DNA from: Janthinobacterium sp051380735
GTDB lineage: Bacteria; Pseudomonadota; Gammaproteobacteria; Burkholderiales; Burkholderiaceae_D
Reading direction: 5' to 3'
NCBI RefSeq assembly: GCF_051380735.1
Contig: NZ_JBNYXQ010000001.1
Coordinates: 434,001-498,000 of the forward strand
Length of the DNA: 64,000 nucleotides
Positions 17,467-26,781 of the stretch are shown piece by piece (position 1 is the first letter of the stretch; every line of letters starts with the position of its first letter). The notes beneath the pieces are model-generated. The model was not told the DNA's origin and did no database searches. It worked only from the letters and a program-made list of their open reading frames with translations. The position numbers and the translations under genes were made by a program.

Positions 17467-18080
17467 TCTTCCAGCAAGCCATTTTCGGACAAGGTATCCT
17501 GGATCAGTTCCAGGCGCAGCACGGGGTTTTCCTGGCTCAGCAGCAATTGCTTCTGCACCGGCGTCAGCGACAGCAGTTCGCACCAGCGGTTGGCGACCCA
17601 GCCGCATTCATCGAGCCGGTATGGCGGCTGGATCGGCATCTGGTCAAGCGGGATTTTTTGTTCTTGCAAGGTGCGGATCAGCGCGCCCAGAGCGTCTGCC
17701 ACGTTTTGCTGTTCCTGCGGAATCGGCACCGCCATGTCTGGCGGCAGCAACGCCACTTCAGCCATCCACAAGCCTGTTTTCAGCTGTTCGCTCGACACAA
17801 TCTGAAAACGCTGGGTGCCCATGCATTTGATCTGCAGCAGGCCCGACAACGGTGCGGCCCAGTCGAGCACCCTGGCCAAGGTGCCGACCTGGGCCAGGGT
17901 TTCATCCTGGCCGGGCTTGCGCACCTCCGTGCCGTCGAGCAATTGCACCACGCCAAACGGCTGCTCGCCGGTGATGCATTTGCGTATCATGTCCAGGTAG
18001 CGCACCTCGAAGATCTGCAGCGGCAGATAGCCATCGGGATACAGCACCGTATTGAGCGGAAACAAGGGTATCGAAGTCAT
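17463..18080 (-). CDS. LON peptidase substrate-binding domain protein
   Basis: A 205-residue cytoplasmic protein made up of a stand-alone Lon N-terminal substrate-binding domain. The start IPLFPLNTVLYPDGYLPLQIFEVRYLDM-type region shows the family pattern (IPLFPL, LPLQIFE, RY). No AAA+ or protease domain follows, as in other stand-alone members of about 190-215 residues. Its role is unknown; it may bind misfolded protein. The stop codon lies inside the right arm of palindromic repeat A. The next upstream gene on the same strand is rhlE. Confidence 0.85.
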   Translation of the reverse strand: MTSIPLFPLNTVLYPDGYLPLQIFEVRYLDMIRKCITGEQPFGVVQLLDGTEVRKPGQDETLAQVGTLARVLDWAAPLSGLLQIKCMGTQRFQIVSSEQLKTGLWMAEVALLPPDMAVPIPQEQQNVADALGALIRTLQEQKIPLDQMPIQPPYRLDECGWVANRWCELLSLTPVQKQLLLSQENPVLRLELIQDTLSENGLLED

Positions 18081-18134
18081 GCCTGCATGATGGCATGAAT
18101 GCGCGGGGCGTGCAGCACGACTCAGGCGCCAGGC

Positions 18135-19373
18135 CTACTTGTAGAAGCGGCGCTTGGCCGCGCGTTCGGCCGCCTTCGGCGCCAGCACCTTGACCGGCTT
18201 TTTCTGGATCGCGCCGCCGGCGGCCGTGCCCGGTACGCGGTGTTCGGCCTCGAAACCCGCTTCCTCGCTACGTTTCAGGGTCTGCCGCGTCAGCGCTTCA
18301 ACCGCCGACAGCAGCTCCACTTCGTCTGCGCAGACCAGCGAAATCGCTTCTCCGCTGGCGCCGGCACGGCCGGTGCGGCCGATGCGGTGGATATAGTCTT
18401 CGGCCACGGTCGGCAGATCGAAATTGACCACGTGCGGCAATTGCTCGATATCGAGGCCGCGCGCGGCGACGTCGGTCGCCACCAGCACTTGCACTTCGCT
18501 GGCCTTGAAACGGGCCAGTGCACGCAGGCGGTTCGGCTGGGTCTTGTCGCCATGAATCGAATCGGCACTCACGCCCTGCTCCAGCAAGGTTTTCACCAGC
18601 ACTTCGACACCCTTGCGGGTTTTCACGAACACCAGCACCTGGCCCCAACGTTTTTTCTTCAGCAAGTGCAGGAACAGTTCCGGCTTGCGCTTCTTGTCGC
18701 ACACGATCACCGACTGTTTCACCGCTTTCACGGTGCTGTTGCGCGCACTCACTTCCACCGACACGGGATCTTTCAGCATGGTTTTCGCCATGGCACGGAT
18801 CGCGTCCGAGAAGGTGGCCGAAAACAGCAGGGTCTGGCGCTGTTTCGGCATCGTCATCAACAGCAAATCGAGTTCGCGTTCGAAGCCCAAATCGAGCATG
18901 CGGTCGGCTTCGTCGAGTACCAGGGTTTGCACCTGTTCGAACTTGATGGCGCCCTGTGACTGCAGGTCCAGCAGGCGGCCCGGCGTGGCCACCAGCACGT
19001 CGAGACCCTTGCGCAGCCTGGCGATCTGCGGCTCGATCGGTACGCCGCCATACGCGACAAAGCTGCGCAATGGCAGGTTGCCACCATAGCTGCGAAAGCT
19101 CGCATACACCTGCTCGGCCAGCTCGCGCGTGGGCACCAGCACCAGCACGCGCACGCACTGCGGCGCCACCATGCCTTCCAGCGTCAGGCGCTGCAGCAGC
19201 GGCACGGCAAAGCCAGCGGTCTTGCCGGTACCGGTCTGGGCAGCAGCCATCAGGTCGCGCCCGGCCAGTACCGCAGGGATCGCATGTGCTTGCACGGGGG
19301 TTGGCTTGGCATAGCCGAGCTCGTCGAGTTTGCGGACCAGGGGATCGATCAGGCCGAGGGAGGAAAACGTCAT
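18135..19373 (-). CDS. rhlE: DEAD-box ATP-dependent RNA helicase
   Basis: A 412-residue RNA helicase of the RhlE group, acting in rRNA maturation and RNA remodelling. Motifs are visible in order: Q motif (F-SSLGL, PTPVQAHAIP), Walker A AQTGTGKT (45-52), PTRELAEQV, VLDEADRML (DEAD about 152-155), SAT, and the C-terminal VATDVAARGLDI and HRIGRTGRAG. The tail is basic (KKPVKVLAPKAAERAAKRRFYK-like), as usual for RNA binding. A single-gene unit on the minus strand with 75 bp upstream before the first TonB-dependent receptor. Confidence 0.92.
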   Translation of the reverse strand: MTFSSLGLIDPLVRKLDELGYAKPTPVQAHAIPAVLAGRDLMAAAQTGTGKTAGFAVPLLQRLTLEGMVAPQCVRVLVLVPTRELAEQVYASFRSYGGNLPLRSFVAYGGVPIEPQIARLRKGLDVLVATPGRLLDLQSQGAIKFEQVQTLVLDEADRMLDLGFERELDLLLMTMPKQRQTLLFSATFSDAIRAMAKTMLKDPVSVEVSARNSTVKAVKQSVIVCDKKRKPELFLHLLKKKRWGQVLVFVKTRKGVEVLVKTLLEQGVSADSIHGDKTQPNRLRALARFKASEVQVLVATDVAARGLDIEQLPHVVNFDLPTVAEDYIHRIGRTGRAGASGEAISLVCADEVELLSAVEALTRQTLKRSEEAGFEAEHRVPGTAAGGAIQKKPVKVLAPKAAERAAKRRFYK

Positions 19374-19449
19374 GGGGAACCTTGCAGCAGTAAAGGACAG
19401 CGAATAAGAAGCCGCGATTATAAGACACTGCCCTTGCCAGCTTGCGAAA

Positions 19450-21663
19450 TTAAAATTTCATTTCCATGGTGGCGCGCGCCTGTGGCGAGCTTGGCGATAT
19501 CGCGTTGCGGGCGATGACGCCGGTCGCGTCGGTATAGATGGTGTTGCTTTCAAAATCCTGTGCCAGCAAATTCGTCACCGCCAGGCGCAGCTGGTTTTTC
19601 GGATTGAATTTCCATAGCGCATACAGGTCGAGGTCGCGCCGCGGCGTGGTATAGGCGCTTTGCTGCTGCGTAATGCGCACCGGGCCGCCATTGCGGAAAT
19701 TGAAGCTGCCGCCGGCCGTCAATACGCCGTCCGCCGTCTTGTAGTCGAGGCCGAAATTGCCGCTGACCGGGGTTTGCTGGTCTAGCCGGTTGTTCGGTCC
19801 CGGCACCTGGTCGACCTGCGACCAGTTGCGGCTGATGCTGGCGCGCACATCGATTGCCGGCACCGTAGCCGGCAGCACGGCGCGCAGCGGCAACTTCGCT
19901 TCCAGTTCCACGGTTTGCGTATTGGCGCGACCGTCGTTGACGGGCGTCGAGACCCAGCGCTCCTCGATCAGCAGCAAGCCCTGCCGCGTGTAGCCGTCAA
20001 TGCGGCGCGCCGAGGCACGCGCGCTGATCAAGGCGCCTTCTGCCCAGTAATGCTCATACGAAGCGTCGAGGCCCAGCGCCAGTTCCGGTTTCAGGTTTGG
20101 ATTGCCTTCGCGGTCCGGGTCGGTCTGGCTGTTGTTGGTCGAGGTATTTCGGCGCGGGATCAGGCTGGCCGCCGGCTGCGCCTTGTAAGTGCGCGTCAAG
20201 GCCAGGCGGACCTGGTCGCCTTTGGTATCGGGCAGTTTCCACAGGGTTTGCAACAGCGGACTCCAGACGCTGGTACGCTGGCGCACGGCGTCAAAACTCT
20301 CGCCCGTGCTGCGCGTATCGATGCCTTCCCAGCGCACGCCGGCATACATCGACCAGCGCGGCGTGATTTCCCAGTCGTCCTGGGCAAACAGTGCCAGCCG
20401 CCGTACCAGCGCATCGAAATCCTCGTCGCTGTTGAACGGTGGGCGGCCGTTGGGCAGCAGCGCTTCTCGCTGGCGGCGCTCTTCCTCGCGCTCGGTATAG
20501 GCGCCGTCCCAGCCCATCGACAAGGCATGGCCCGGTACCAGAGGAGTCGAATATTTGCCGGTCGAGCGGACGCCGTTCTCGGTCGACTTCACGTCCACCG
20601 CGCGCTCGAGCGCCAGGCCGGCGCCACCGATATAGCCGCGCTGCAGGCTGTCCGAGGTATTGCGCGCGCCGGTCGCGCCGAGCTTGAGTTCCAGCCTGGC
20701 ACCGCCGTCCAGCTTGTGCATCCACGTCAGGTCGGCGCGGCCCATGGAATTGTGATTGCTGGAGCTGCCCGTATTGGTATCGTAATCGGGGCGCGCCCCC
20801 AGTTCCGTCTCGGCGCGGCTAACGTTGCGGTGCTCGCCACGGCCCAGATTGACAAAGAACTGGGCGGTCACCGTGTCGCCGCTTTTCAGGGTCCAGTTCA
20901 GGCGCGGCGACAAATTGATGCCTTCCGGACGGCCGTCGCCGCTGCCGGTGGTCCGGCGCAGCAGGTTTTGCCGGCCGTCGGGCAGGTAGCCCAGGTCCAG
21001 CGCGGGATTGTCGTAGTGATAGTCGTAGCGGTACAGCGAACCGGCCATCGAGTAGGAAAATTTGCCGTCGCGGTCAGACAACTGCAGATTGACCGTTGGC
21101 GAGAAACTGTCGCGACTACCCGCCAGGCCCAGCTTGAGTTCGCGCTGCGCTGTCTTGACGGCCTTTTTCAGTACCACATTGATGGTGCCGGCGATCGACT
21201 GGGTGCTGTATTCGGCGCTGGCCGCATGCAGGATCTCGATGCGCTCGATCACGTCAGGCGACAGCGTATCGAGAGAAAATCCGGCCGGCGCGCGCTCGCC
21301 GTTGAGCAATATCTGTGTATAGCCGCTGCCCAGGCCACGCATGCGGATCTCGCCGCCAGTGCGGCCGGCCGCGCCCGACACGGTAATGCCGGGCAGGCGC
21401 TTGAGCACGTCGGTGACACTGGTATCGCCATACTTGAGGATCTCTTCGCTGCCCACCACCATCTTGCTGGCGGTGTCGTCACGCCGCGGATCGTAGCCGC
21501 TGCCCTTTACTTCCACCTTTTGCACGGCAGGGGCTGCATCGGCTGGCGCAGCCGGCGTGGCGGGCTTGGCATCAACCGTGGCTTGCTGGGCACTGGCATT
21601 CCAGGCAAACAGCACGGCGGCGGTACACATGGTGAGGCGAAACAGAGGCAAGGACGATGGCAT
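19450..21663 (-). CDS. TonB-dependent outer-membrane receptor, copy 1
   Basis: A 737-residue TonB-dependent receptor. A signal peptide (about residues 1-25, ending WNASAQ) is followed by a linker, the plug domain (about 45-170; DVLKRLPGITVSGAAGRTGG, IRMRGLGSGYTQILLNGERA) and a 22-strand type beta-barrel ending in aromatic F (MEMKF). I chose the ATG at 21663, which begins directly before the signal peptide. It is tandem with a second receptor of exactly the same length and very similar plug and C-terminus. No Fur box or adjacent transport genes were recognised, so the substrate is unknown. Confidence 0.88.
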   Translation of the reverse strand: MPSSLPLFRLTMCTAAVLFAWNASAQQATVDAKPATPAAPADAAPAVQKVEVKGSGYDPRRDDTASKMVVGSEEILKYGDTSVTDVLKRLPGITVSGAAGRTGGEIRMRGLGSGYTQILLNGERAPAGFSLDTLSPDVIERIEILHAASAEYSTQSIAGTINVVLKKAVKTAQRELKLGLAGSRDSFSPTVNLQLSDRDGKFSYSMAGSLYRYDYHYDNPALDLGYLPDGRQNLLRRTTGSGDGRPEGINLSPRLNWTLKSGDTVTAQFFVNLGRGEHRNVSRAETELGARPDYDTNTGSSSNHNSMGRADLTWMHKLDGGARLELKLGATGARNTSDSLQRGYIGGAGLALERAVDVKSTENGVRSTGKYSTPLVPGHALSMGWDGAYTEREEERRQREALLPNGRPPFNSDEDFDALVRRLALFAQDDWEITPRWSMYAGVRWEGIDTRSTGESFDAVRQRTSVWSPLLQTLWKLPDTKGDQVRLALTRTYKAQPAASLIPRRNTSTNNSQTDPDREGNPNLKPELALGLDASYEHYWAEGALISARASARRIDGYTRQGLLLIEERWVSTPVNDGRANTQTVELEAKLPLRAVLPATVPAIDVRASISRNWSQVDQVPGPNNRLDQQTPVSGNFGLDYKTADGVLTAGGSFNFRNGGPVRITQQQSAYTTPRRDLDLYALWKFNPKNQLRLAVTNLLAQDFESNTIYTDATGVIARNAISPSSPQARATMEMKF

Positions 21664-21838
21664 GATGTATGGGCTGCGTGGCGCGATGAAATGGCTGGAT
21701 GCTGAAGATGGCAGCGGCATTTTGCAGCAAAATTTTGCTCTACGGCAGCGTTTCCAGAAAATAAAGTTTTTATCAAATTAAATGCGGCCATCGACGCAAC
21801 AGCCCGTCAGAATATGGTCAATTCTGCAAGGCCAACCA

Positions 21839-24052
21839 TCAGAATTTCATTTCCATCGTAGCGCGCGCCTGTGGCGAGGTCGCAGAGATACCAGCGCGCA
21901 CGATGCTGCCGCTGGCATCCCTGAAGATCGAATTGCTTTCGAAATCCTGCGCCAGCAAATTCGTCACCGCCAGGCGCAGCTGGTTTTTCGGATTGAATTT
22001 CCATAGCGCATACAGGTCGAGGTCGCGCCGCATCGAGGTGTAGGCGAACTGCTGCAGCGTGATGCGCACCGGGCCGCCGCTGGTCAGTATCAGGCTGCCG
22101 CCGGTAGTGAGCATGCCGCCGGGCGACTTGTAGTCGATGCCGAGATTGCCACTGAACGGTGTCTGCTGGTCGAGCCGGTTGTCGGGCCCCGGCACGTGCG
22201 CCACTTGCGACCAATTTCGGCTGAGGCTGGCACGCAGGTCGATCGCCGGCGCGTTAGCCGACAGCACTGCGCGCAGCGGGAACTTCGCTTCCAGTTCCAC
22301 GGTTTGGGTGTCGGCGCGGCCGTCGTTGATGGGCGTGGACACCCAGCGATCGTCGTTCAAGAGCAAGCCCTGGCGCGTGTAGCCGTCGATGCGGCGCGCC
22401 GAAGCGCGCACGCCGAGCAAAGCGCCTTCGGCCCAGTAATGGTCATACGACGCATCGACGCCCAGCGCCAGTTCCGGTTTCAGGCGGGGATTGCCCTGGC
22501 GGTCAGGCTCGGCCTGGCTATTGTTGGTCGAGATGCTGCGGCGCGGTATCAGGTTCGAGGTAGACGGCGATTTATAGGTGCGCGTCAGGGCCAGGCGCAG
22601 CTGGTCCCCATGGGCAGAGGGCAATTTCCACAAGGTCTGCAGCAGCGGGCTCCAGACGCTGCTGCGCTGGCGCACGGCATCGAAGCTGTCGCCGGCGCTG
22701 CGCGTCTGGCCACCTTCCCAGCGCAGGCCCGCATACATCGACCAGCGCGGCGTGATGTCCCATTCGTCCTGCGCATACAGCGCCAGCAGCTTGACCGTGG
22801 AATTGTAGTGTTCATCGCTGTAGCGTATTGGTGCCCCCGGCACGCTTGCTTCGCGCTGGCGGCGCTCTTCCTCGCGCCGGCTGAGCGTGCCATCCCAGCC
22901 CATCGACAGCGCATGGCCCGGCATCCAGGGCGACGAATACTTGCCGCTCGACGAGATCGTATCGTAGTTGGTTTCCAGCCGTACCCGGCGGTCCAGCGCC
23001 AGCCCTGCGCCATCGATCAGGCCCAGAGTATCGTTATCGTTTGCGCTGCTGTTGGCCATGCCGCGCACGCCCAGTTCGAGTTTCGCGCCACCATCGAGCT
23101 TGCGTGTCCAGTTCAGGTCGGTGCGGCCGAATACCTGGTGGTTGCCGCCGCGGCTGTCGTTGCTGTCGTACTCCGGTCGCTCGCCCAGCACGGTATCGGT
23201 ATGGTAGCTGTTGTGATTGTTGCCGCGACTGGCATTGAGGTAAAGTTGTGCCGTCAGGCTGTCGCCACCGGGATAGTTCCAGTTCAGCCGTGGCGCCAGG
23301 TTGATGCCTTCCACGCGGCCACCGCCGCCACCGGCGATGCGGCGCAACAGGTTCTGCTGGCCGTCGGGCAGGTAGCCGAGATCCAGCGCAGGGCTGTCTT
23401 GCGGGCCGCCGAAATCATAGTCGTAGCGGAACGCCGACGCGGCCAGCGACCAGGAAAATATGCCGTCCTTGTCCGATAGCTGCAAACTGCCATTGCCCGA
23501 GTGCGCGTCACGCCCGCCCCCCACGCCCAGCTTGAGCTCGCGCTGGGCCTTTTTCACCGCTTTCTTCAGCACCACGTTGATGGTGCCGGCTATCGACTGG
23601 GTGCTGTATTCGGCACTGGCCGCACGCAGGATTTCGATGCGCTCGATCATGTCCGGCGAGACGGTATCGAGCGAAAAACCGGCCGGCGCGCGCTCGCCGT
23701 TGAGCAATATCTGCGTGTAGCCGCTGCCCAGGCCACGCATGCGGATTTCGCCGCCAGTGCGGCCGGCCGCGCCCGTGACGGTAATGCCGGGCAGGCGTTT
23801 GAGCACGTCGGTAACACTGGTGTCGCCATACTTGAGGATTTCCTCACTGGACACCACCATCTTGCTGGCGGTGTCGTCGCGGCGCGGATCATAGCTGCTT
23901 TTGACTTCCACCTGCTGCAGCGCCGGCTCGGCCGGCTTCTGCACCTGCTCTGCTTCCTGCCCGGCCCCCTGCTGGGCCTGCGCCTGACAGGCAACGATCA
24001 GGGCGGTGGCGGTAATGGTCAGGTGCAAGGCAGGCAAACGGAATGGCATCAT
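21839..24052 (-). CDS. TonB-dependent outer-membrane receptor, copy 2
   Basis: A 737-residue TonB-dependent receptor, clearly a tandem paralogue of the gene at 19450-21663. The signal peptide ends near residue 26 (VACQAQAQ). The plug matches copy 1 almost residue for residue (YGDTSVTDVLKRLPGITV; ILLNGERAPAGFSLDT), and so does the C-terminal stretch FNPKNQLRLAVTNLLAQDFE. The two differ most in surface loops of the barrel, for example around SVPGAPIRYSDEHYNS versus LLPNGRPPFNSDEDFD. Two adjacent ATG codons (24052 and 24049) can serve as start. The ligand is unknown. Confidence 0.88.
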   Translation of the reverse strand: MMPFRLPALHLTITATALIVACQAQAQQGAGQEAEQVQKPAEPALQQVEVKSSYDPRRDDTASKMVVSSEEILKYGDTSVTDVLKRLPGITVTGAAGRTGGEIRMRGLGSGYTQILLNGERAPAGFSLDTVSPDMIERIEILRAASAEYSTQSIAGTINVVLKKAVKKAQRELKLGVGGGRDAHSGNGSLQLSDKDGIFSWSLAASAFRYDYDFGGPQDSPALDLGYLPDGQQNLLRRIAGGGGGRVEGINLAPRLNWNYPGGDSLTAQLYLNASRGNNHNSYHTDTVLGERPEYDSNDSRGGNHQVFGRTDLNWTRKLDGGAKLELGVRGMANSSANDNDTLGLIDGAGLALDRRVRLETNYDTISSSGKYSSPWMPGHALSMGWDGTLSRREEERRQREASVPGAPIRYSDEHYNSTVKLLALYAQDEWDITPRWSMYAGLRWEGGQTRSAGDSFDAVRQRSSVWSPLLQTLWKLPSAHGDQLRLALTRTYKSPSTSNLIPRRSISTNNSQAEPDRQGNPRLKPELALGVDASYDHYWAEGALLGVRASARRIDGYTRQGLLLNDDRWVSTPINDGRADTQTVELEAKFPLRAVLSANAPAIDLRASLSRNWSQVAHVPGPDNRLDQQTPFSGNLGIDYKSPGGMLTTGGSLILTSGGPVRITLQQFAYTSMRRDLDLYALWKFNPKNQLRLAVTNLLAQDFESNSIFRDASGSIVRAGISATSPQARATMEMKF

Positions 24053-24276
24053 GGCTGGGCGGCAGGGTAACTGAAACAGGGACTGGAAAACAGGCGCTCG
24101 TATTTTGAGGCAATTTTGTCGTTATGACACGGCGATCAGAAAATATTTCTTATAAAAAATTAACTTCCGTGGAAACTTGCCTGTACGCCGCCGCACGCCG
24201 CCCGGTATCCCTTGCCATCCTTCGCCGCTATAATGCTTGTGCATCATTGTTTCAATCCAATCAAAGGCTCCCTATC

Positions 24277-25122
24277 GTGTCCCGTCTCGCCGTCCTGCCC
24301 CAATATCTGCTGCCCAAGAGCGCGTTGACCAATTTCGCCGGCCGCGTGGCCGGCGCCAAAGGCGGCGCCATGACCACGCGGCTGATCCGCTGGTTTGTCG
24401 GCCGCTACAACGTCAACATGGCCGAGGCGCTTGATCCGGACATCACGCATTACACCAGCTTCAACGATTTCTTCACGCGCGCGCTGCGCCCCGGCGTGCG
24501 CCTGATTGCGCAAGCCGACTATGTTTGCCCGGTCGACGGCCGCATCAGCCAGTTCGGCAGCATCGACAAGGACCAGATCTTCCAGGCCAAGGGTCATAAT
24601 TTCACCACCACCGCGCTGGTCGGCGGCGACGCTGCACTGGCCGCCCAGTTCGAGCACGGCAGCTTTGCCAACCTGTATCTGAGCCCGCGCGACTACCACC
24701 GCATCCACATGCCGTGCGACGGCCGTCTGACGCGCATGATTTATGTGCCTGGTGAATTGTTTTCCGTGAACCCGACCACCGCGCGCGGCATCCCCGGCCT
24801 GTTTGCCCGCAACGAGCGCGTGGTGTGCGTGTTCGACACCGCCAACGGTCCTTTCGTGATGACCCTGGTGGGCGCCACCATCGTCGGCAGCATGGCCACC
24901 GTCTGGCACGGCGTAGTCAATCCGCCCCGCTCGGGCCAGGTGCGCGACTGGAGCTATGCCAACGACAATATCGTGCTGAAAAAAGGCGAGGAACTGGGCC
25001 GCTTCCTGCTGGGATCGACCGTCGTGATGCTGTTCCCGAAAGACACGGTACAGTTCAACCCGGGCTGGCAACCGGCCGGGCCGGTGCAGCTCGGTGAAGT
25101 GATGGGTAATTTACCCAAGTAA
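24277..25122 (+). CDS. psd: Phosphatidylserine decarboxylase proenzyme
   Basis: A 281-residue Psd that makes phosphatidylethanolamine at the inner membrane. The proenzyme self-cleaves at LGST (residues 245-248), where Ser247 becomes the pyruvoyl group. YLSPRDYHRIHMPCDG and FARNERVVCVFDT are family signatures. I chose the GTG at 24277, with AAAGG at 24263-24267, because the protein then begins like E. coli Psd (SRLAVLPQYLLPKSAL); the longer reading from 24124 adds residues without similarity. TATAAT at 24229-24234 is a plausible -10 box. It is convergent with the LysR gene, 5 bp away. Confidence 0.93.
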   Translation: MSRLAVLPQYLLPKSALTNFAGRVAGAKGGAMTTRLIRWFVGRYNVNMAEALDPDITHYTSFNDFFTRALRPGVRLIAQADYVCPVDGRISQFGSIDKDQIFQAKGHNFTTTALVGGDAALAAQFEHGSFANLYLSPRDYHRIHMPCDGRLTRMIYVPGELFSVNPTTARGIPGLFARNERVVCVFDTANGPFVMTLVGATIVGSMATVWHGVVNPPRSGQVRDWSYANDNIVLKKGEELGRFLLGSTVVMLFPKDTVQFNPGWQPAGPVQLGEVMGNLPK

Positions 25123-25127
25123 TCCAG

Positions 25128-26033
25128 TCAGACAGGCATGTCCATCTGGTACATTTCCTCCATCAGGTCGAGAAACGCACGTGTCTTGGCCGGCATCAAG
25201 CGCCTGCCAGGAAACACGGCCCAGCCCGTAACCAGCGGAAAGCTCCATTCCGGCAGCACGCGCACCAGCTCCCCCGTTTGCAGATAAGCGTTGGCGAAGC
25301 GGTCGGTGCTGGCCGCAATCCCCACCCCGGTGCAAGCCATGCGTACCAGCAATTCCGGTGAATTGGCCAGCAGGCGCACCGGCAGGTCGCGCTCCCAGGT
25401 GGTCTTGCCGCGTATCAAGGTCCAGCGCACCATGCCGTGCAAGGCCGGTGGCAAGCTCAGCAAATCGTGCCGGAACAGATCGTCGGGATGTTCTGGCAGG
25501 CCATGCAAGCTCGTGTATCGTGGCGCAGCATACAGCGCCAGGGTGCTGAAGGCCACGCGGCGTGCCGCCAGGCTGGCGTCGTCGGGCAGCTTGCCCATGC
25601 GTATCGCCAGGTCAAAGTTTTCCTCCAGCAAATCCACGCGGCGCGCCGACAAGTCAATTTCCAACGAAATGGCCGGATAGCGGCGCACGAATTCGGCCAG
25701 CACTTGCCGCATCAGCGTATCGGCAAAATCGGCCGGCATCGAGATGCGCAGCAAGCCGCTGGGTCCGGCCTGGCGATGCTGGGCCAGCGCGCCGGCCGCC
25801 TCGGTTTCCTCCACCACCTTGCGCGCGTGTTCGAGCAGGCTGGCGCCAAATTCGGTCAGCACCAGCTTGCGCGTGGTTCGCTGCAGCAGGCGTTCGCCCA
25901 GTTTTCCTTCCAACAGCGCAATACGGCGCGACAAAGTCGATTTGGGCAGGTCGACGCGCTCTGCGGCACGCGAAAAACTGCCGCACTCCACCACGCGGGC
26001 AAACAGCAGCAAATCGCCGGGATCGATGTCCAT
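25128..26033 (-). CDS. LysR family transcriptional regulator
   Basis: A 301-residue LysR-type regulator. The winged helix-turn-helix spans residues 1-60 (FARVVECGSFSRAAERVDLPKSTLSRRI) and the periplasmic-binding-like effector domain spans about 90-295. The ATG at 26033 starts directly at the conserved N-terminus. It is divergent from azoR with a 119-bp shared intergenic region, so azoR and the following pirin gene are the probable targets. The effector is unknown; related regulators of azoR/pirin genes often respond to quinones or electrophiles. Confidence 0.88.
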   Translation of the reverse strand: MDIDPGDLLLFARVVECGSFSRAAERVDLPKSTLSRRIALLEGKLGERLLQRTTRKLVLTEFGASLLEHARKVVEETEAAGALAQHRQAGPSGLLRISMPADFADTLMRQVLAEFVRRYPAISLEIDLSARRVDLLEENFDLAIRMGKLPDDASLAARRVAFSTLALYAAPRYTSLHGLPEHPDDLFRHDLLSLPPALHGMVRWTLIRGKTTWERDLPVRLLANSPELLVRMACTGVGIAASTDRFANAYLQTGELVRVLPEWSFPLVTGWAVFPGRRLMPAKTRAFLDLMEEMYQMDMPV

Positions 26034-26105
26034 GGTGTCCTCATTGTTCCATGAGTGGATTAATGTTATCCATTTTAACGGCTTCCGCATCAATTTTGGA
26101 ATTGC

Positions 26106-26111
26106 TATAGT
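26106..26111 (+). promoter_or_regulatory. Candidate -10 box for azoR
   Basis: TATAGT lies 42 bp before the azoR ATG in the LysR-azoR intergenic region, with a weak TTCCGC at 26083-26088 at 17-bp spacing. No clear LysR T-N11-A palindrome could be singled out by eye. Confidence 0.35.
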
Positions 26112-26152
26112 TCATTCATCGCAAGACACCTCACTCACACGGAGAAAACCAG

Positions 26153-26752
26153 ATGAACATCCTGCAAATCAATTCCAGCGCCCGCAGCACCGGCTCCGCA
26201 TCCACCCGCCTGGCCGACGCCCTGGTCGCCCGCGTTGTCGCCGCCCATCCTGGCGCTGCCGTGGTGCGCCGCGACCTGGCTGCCGAACCGCATCCGATAC
26301 TTGACGAGCCGACCCTGCAGGCACTGTTCACGCCAGCGGACCAGCGCAGCGCCGAACAGGCAGCCCGCATCGCCCTCGACGACGCGCTGATTGCCCAAGT
26401 GCAGGCGGCCGACGTGATCGTGGTCGGCGCACCAATGTACAACTTCGGCATCACCGTGCAACTGAAAAGCTGGTTCGATGCAATTGCGCGCGCCAACGTC
26501 ACGTTCAAATATACGGAAAAAGGCCCGGTCGGCCTGCTGACCGGCAAGAAAGTCCTGGTAGGCCTGTCGCGTGGCGGCCTGCATCGTGGCGGCGCGACCG
26601 ACAGCCAGGTGCCTTACCTGAACACCATGTTCGGTTTCCTGGGCCTGAGCGACGTGCAGTACGTGTATTCGGAAGGCATGGGCATGGGTCCCGAAGCTGT
26701 GGCCAAGGCGCAAGCCCAGGCGGACGCCGAGATCAACGCTATTCTCGTATAA
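26153..26752 (+). CDS. azoR: FMN-dependent NADH:quinone oxidoreductase / azoreductase
   Basis: A 199-residue flavodoxin-fold enzyme that reduces quinones and azo compounds with NADH and FMN in the cytoplasm. NSSARSTGSASTRLAD at residues 7-22 is the phosphate-binding loop, and APMYNFGITVQLKSWFD near 98-114 is the AzoR signature. AGGAG-like ACGGAG precedes the ATG. The gene is divergent from a LysR regulator and followed 29 bp later by a pirin gene, a pairing common in electrophile or quinone response operons. Confidence 0.93.
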   Translation: MNILQINSSARSTGSASTRLADALVARVVAAHPGAAVVRRDLAAEPHPILDEPTLQALFTPADQRSAEQAARIALDDALIAQVQAADVIVVGAPMYNFGITVQLKSWFDAIARANVTFKYTEKGPVGLLTGKKVLVGLSRGGLHRGGATDSQVPYLNTMFGFLGLSDVQYVYSEGMGMGPEAVAKAQAQADAEINAILV

Positions 26753-26781
26753 GCGTTTCACACTGAACACTGGAGAGCATC

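Noticed and set aside
24124..24276. N-terminal extension of Psd from the ATG at 24124
   Set aside because: The added 51 residues have no similarity to Psd, while the GTG at 24277 has a ribosome site and begins at the conserved N-terminus.
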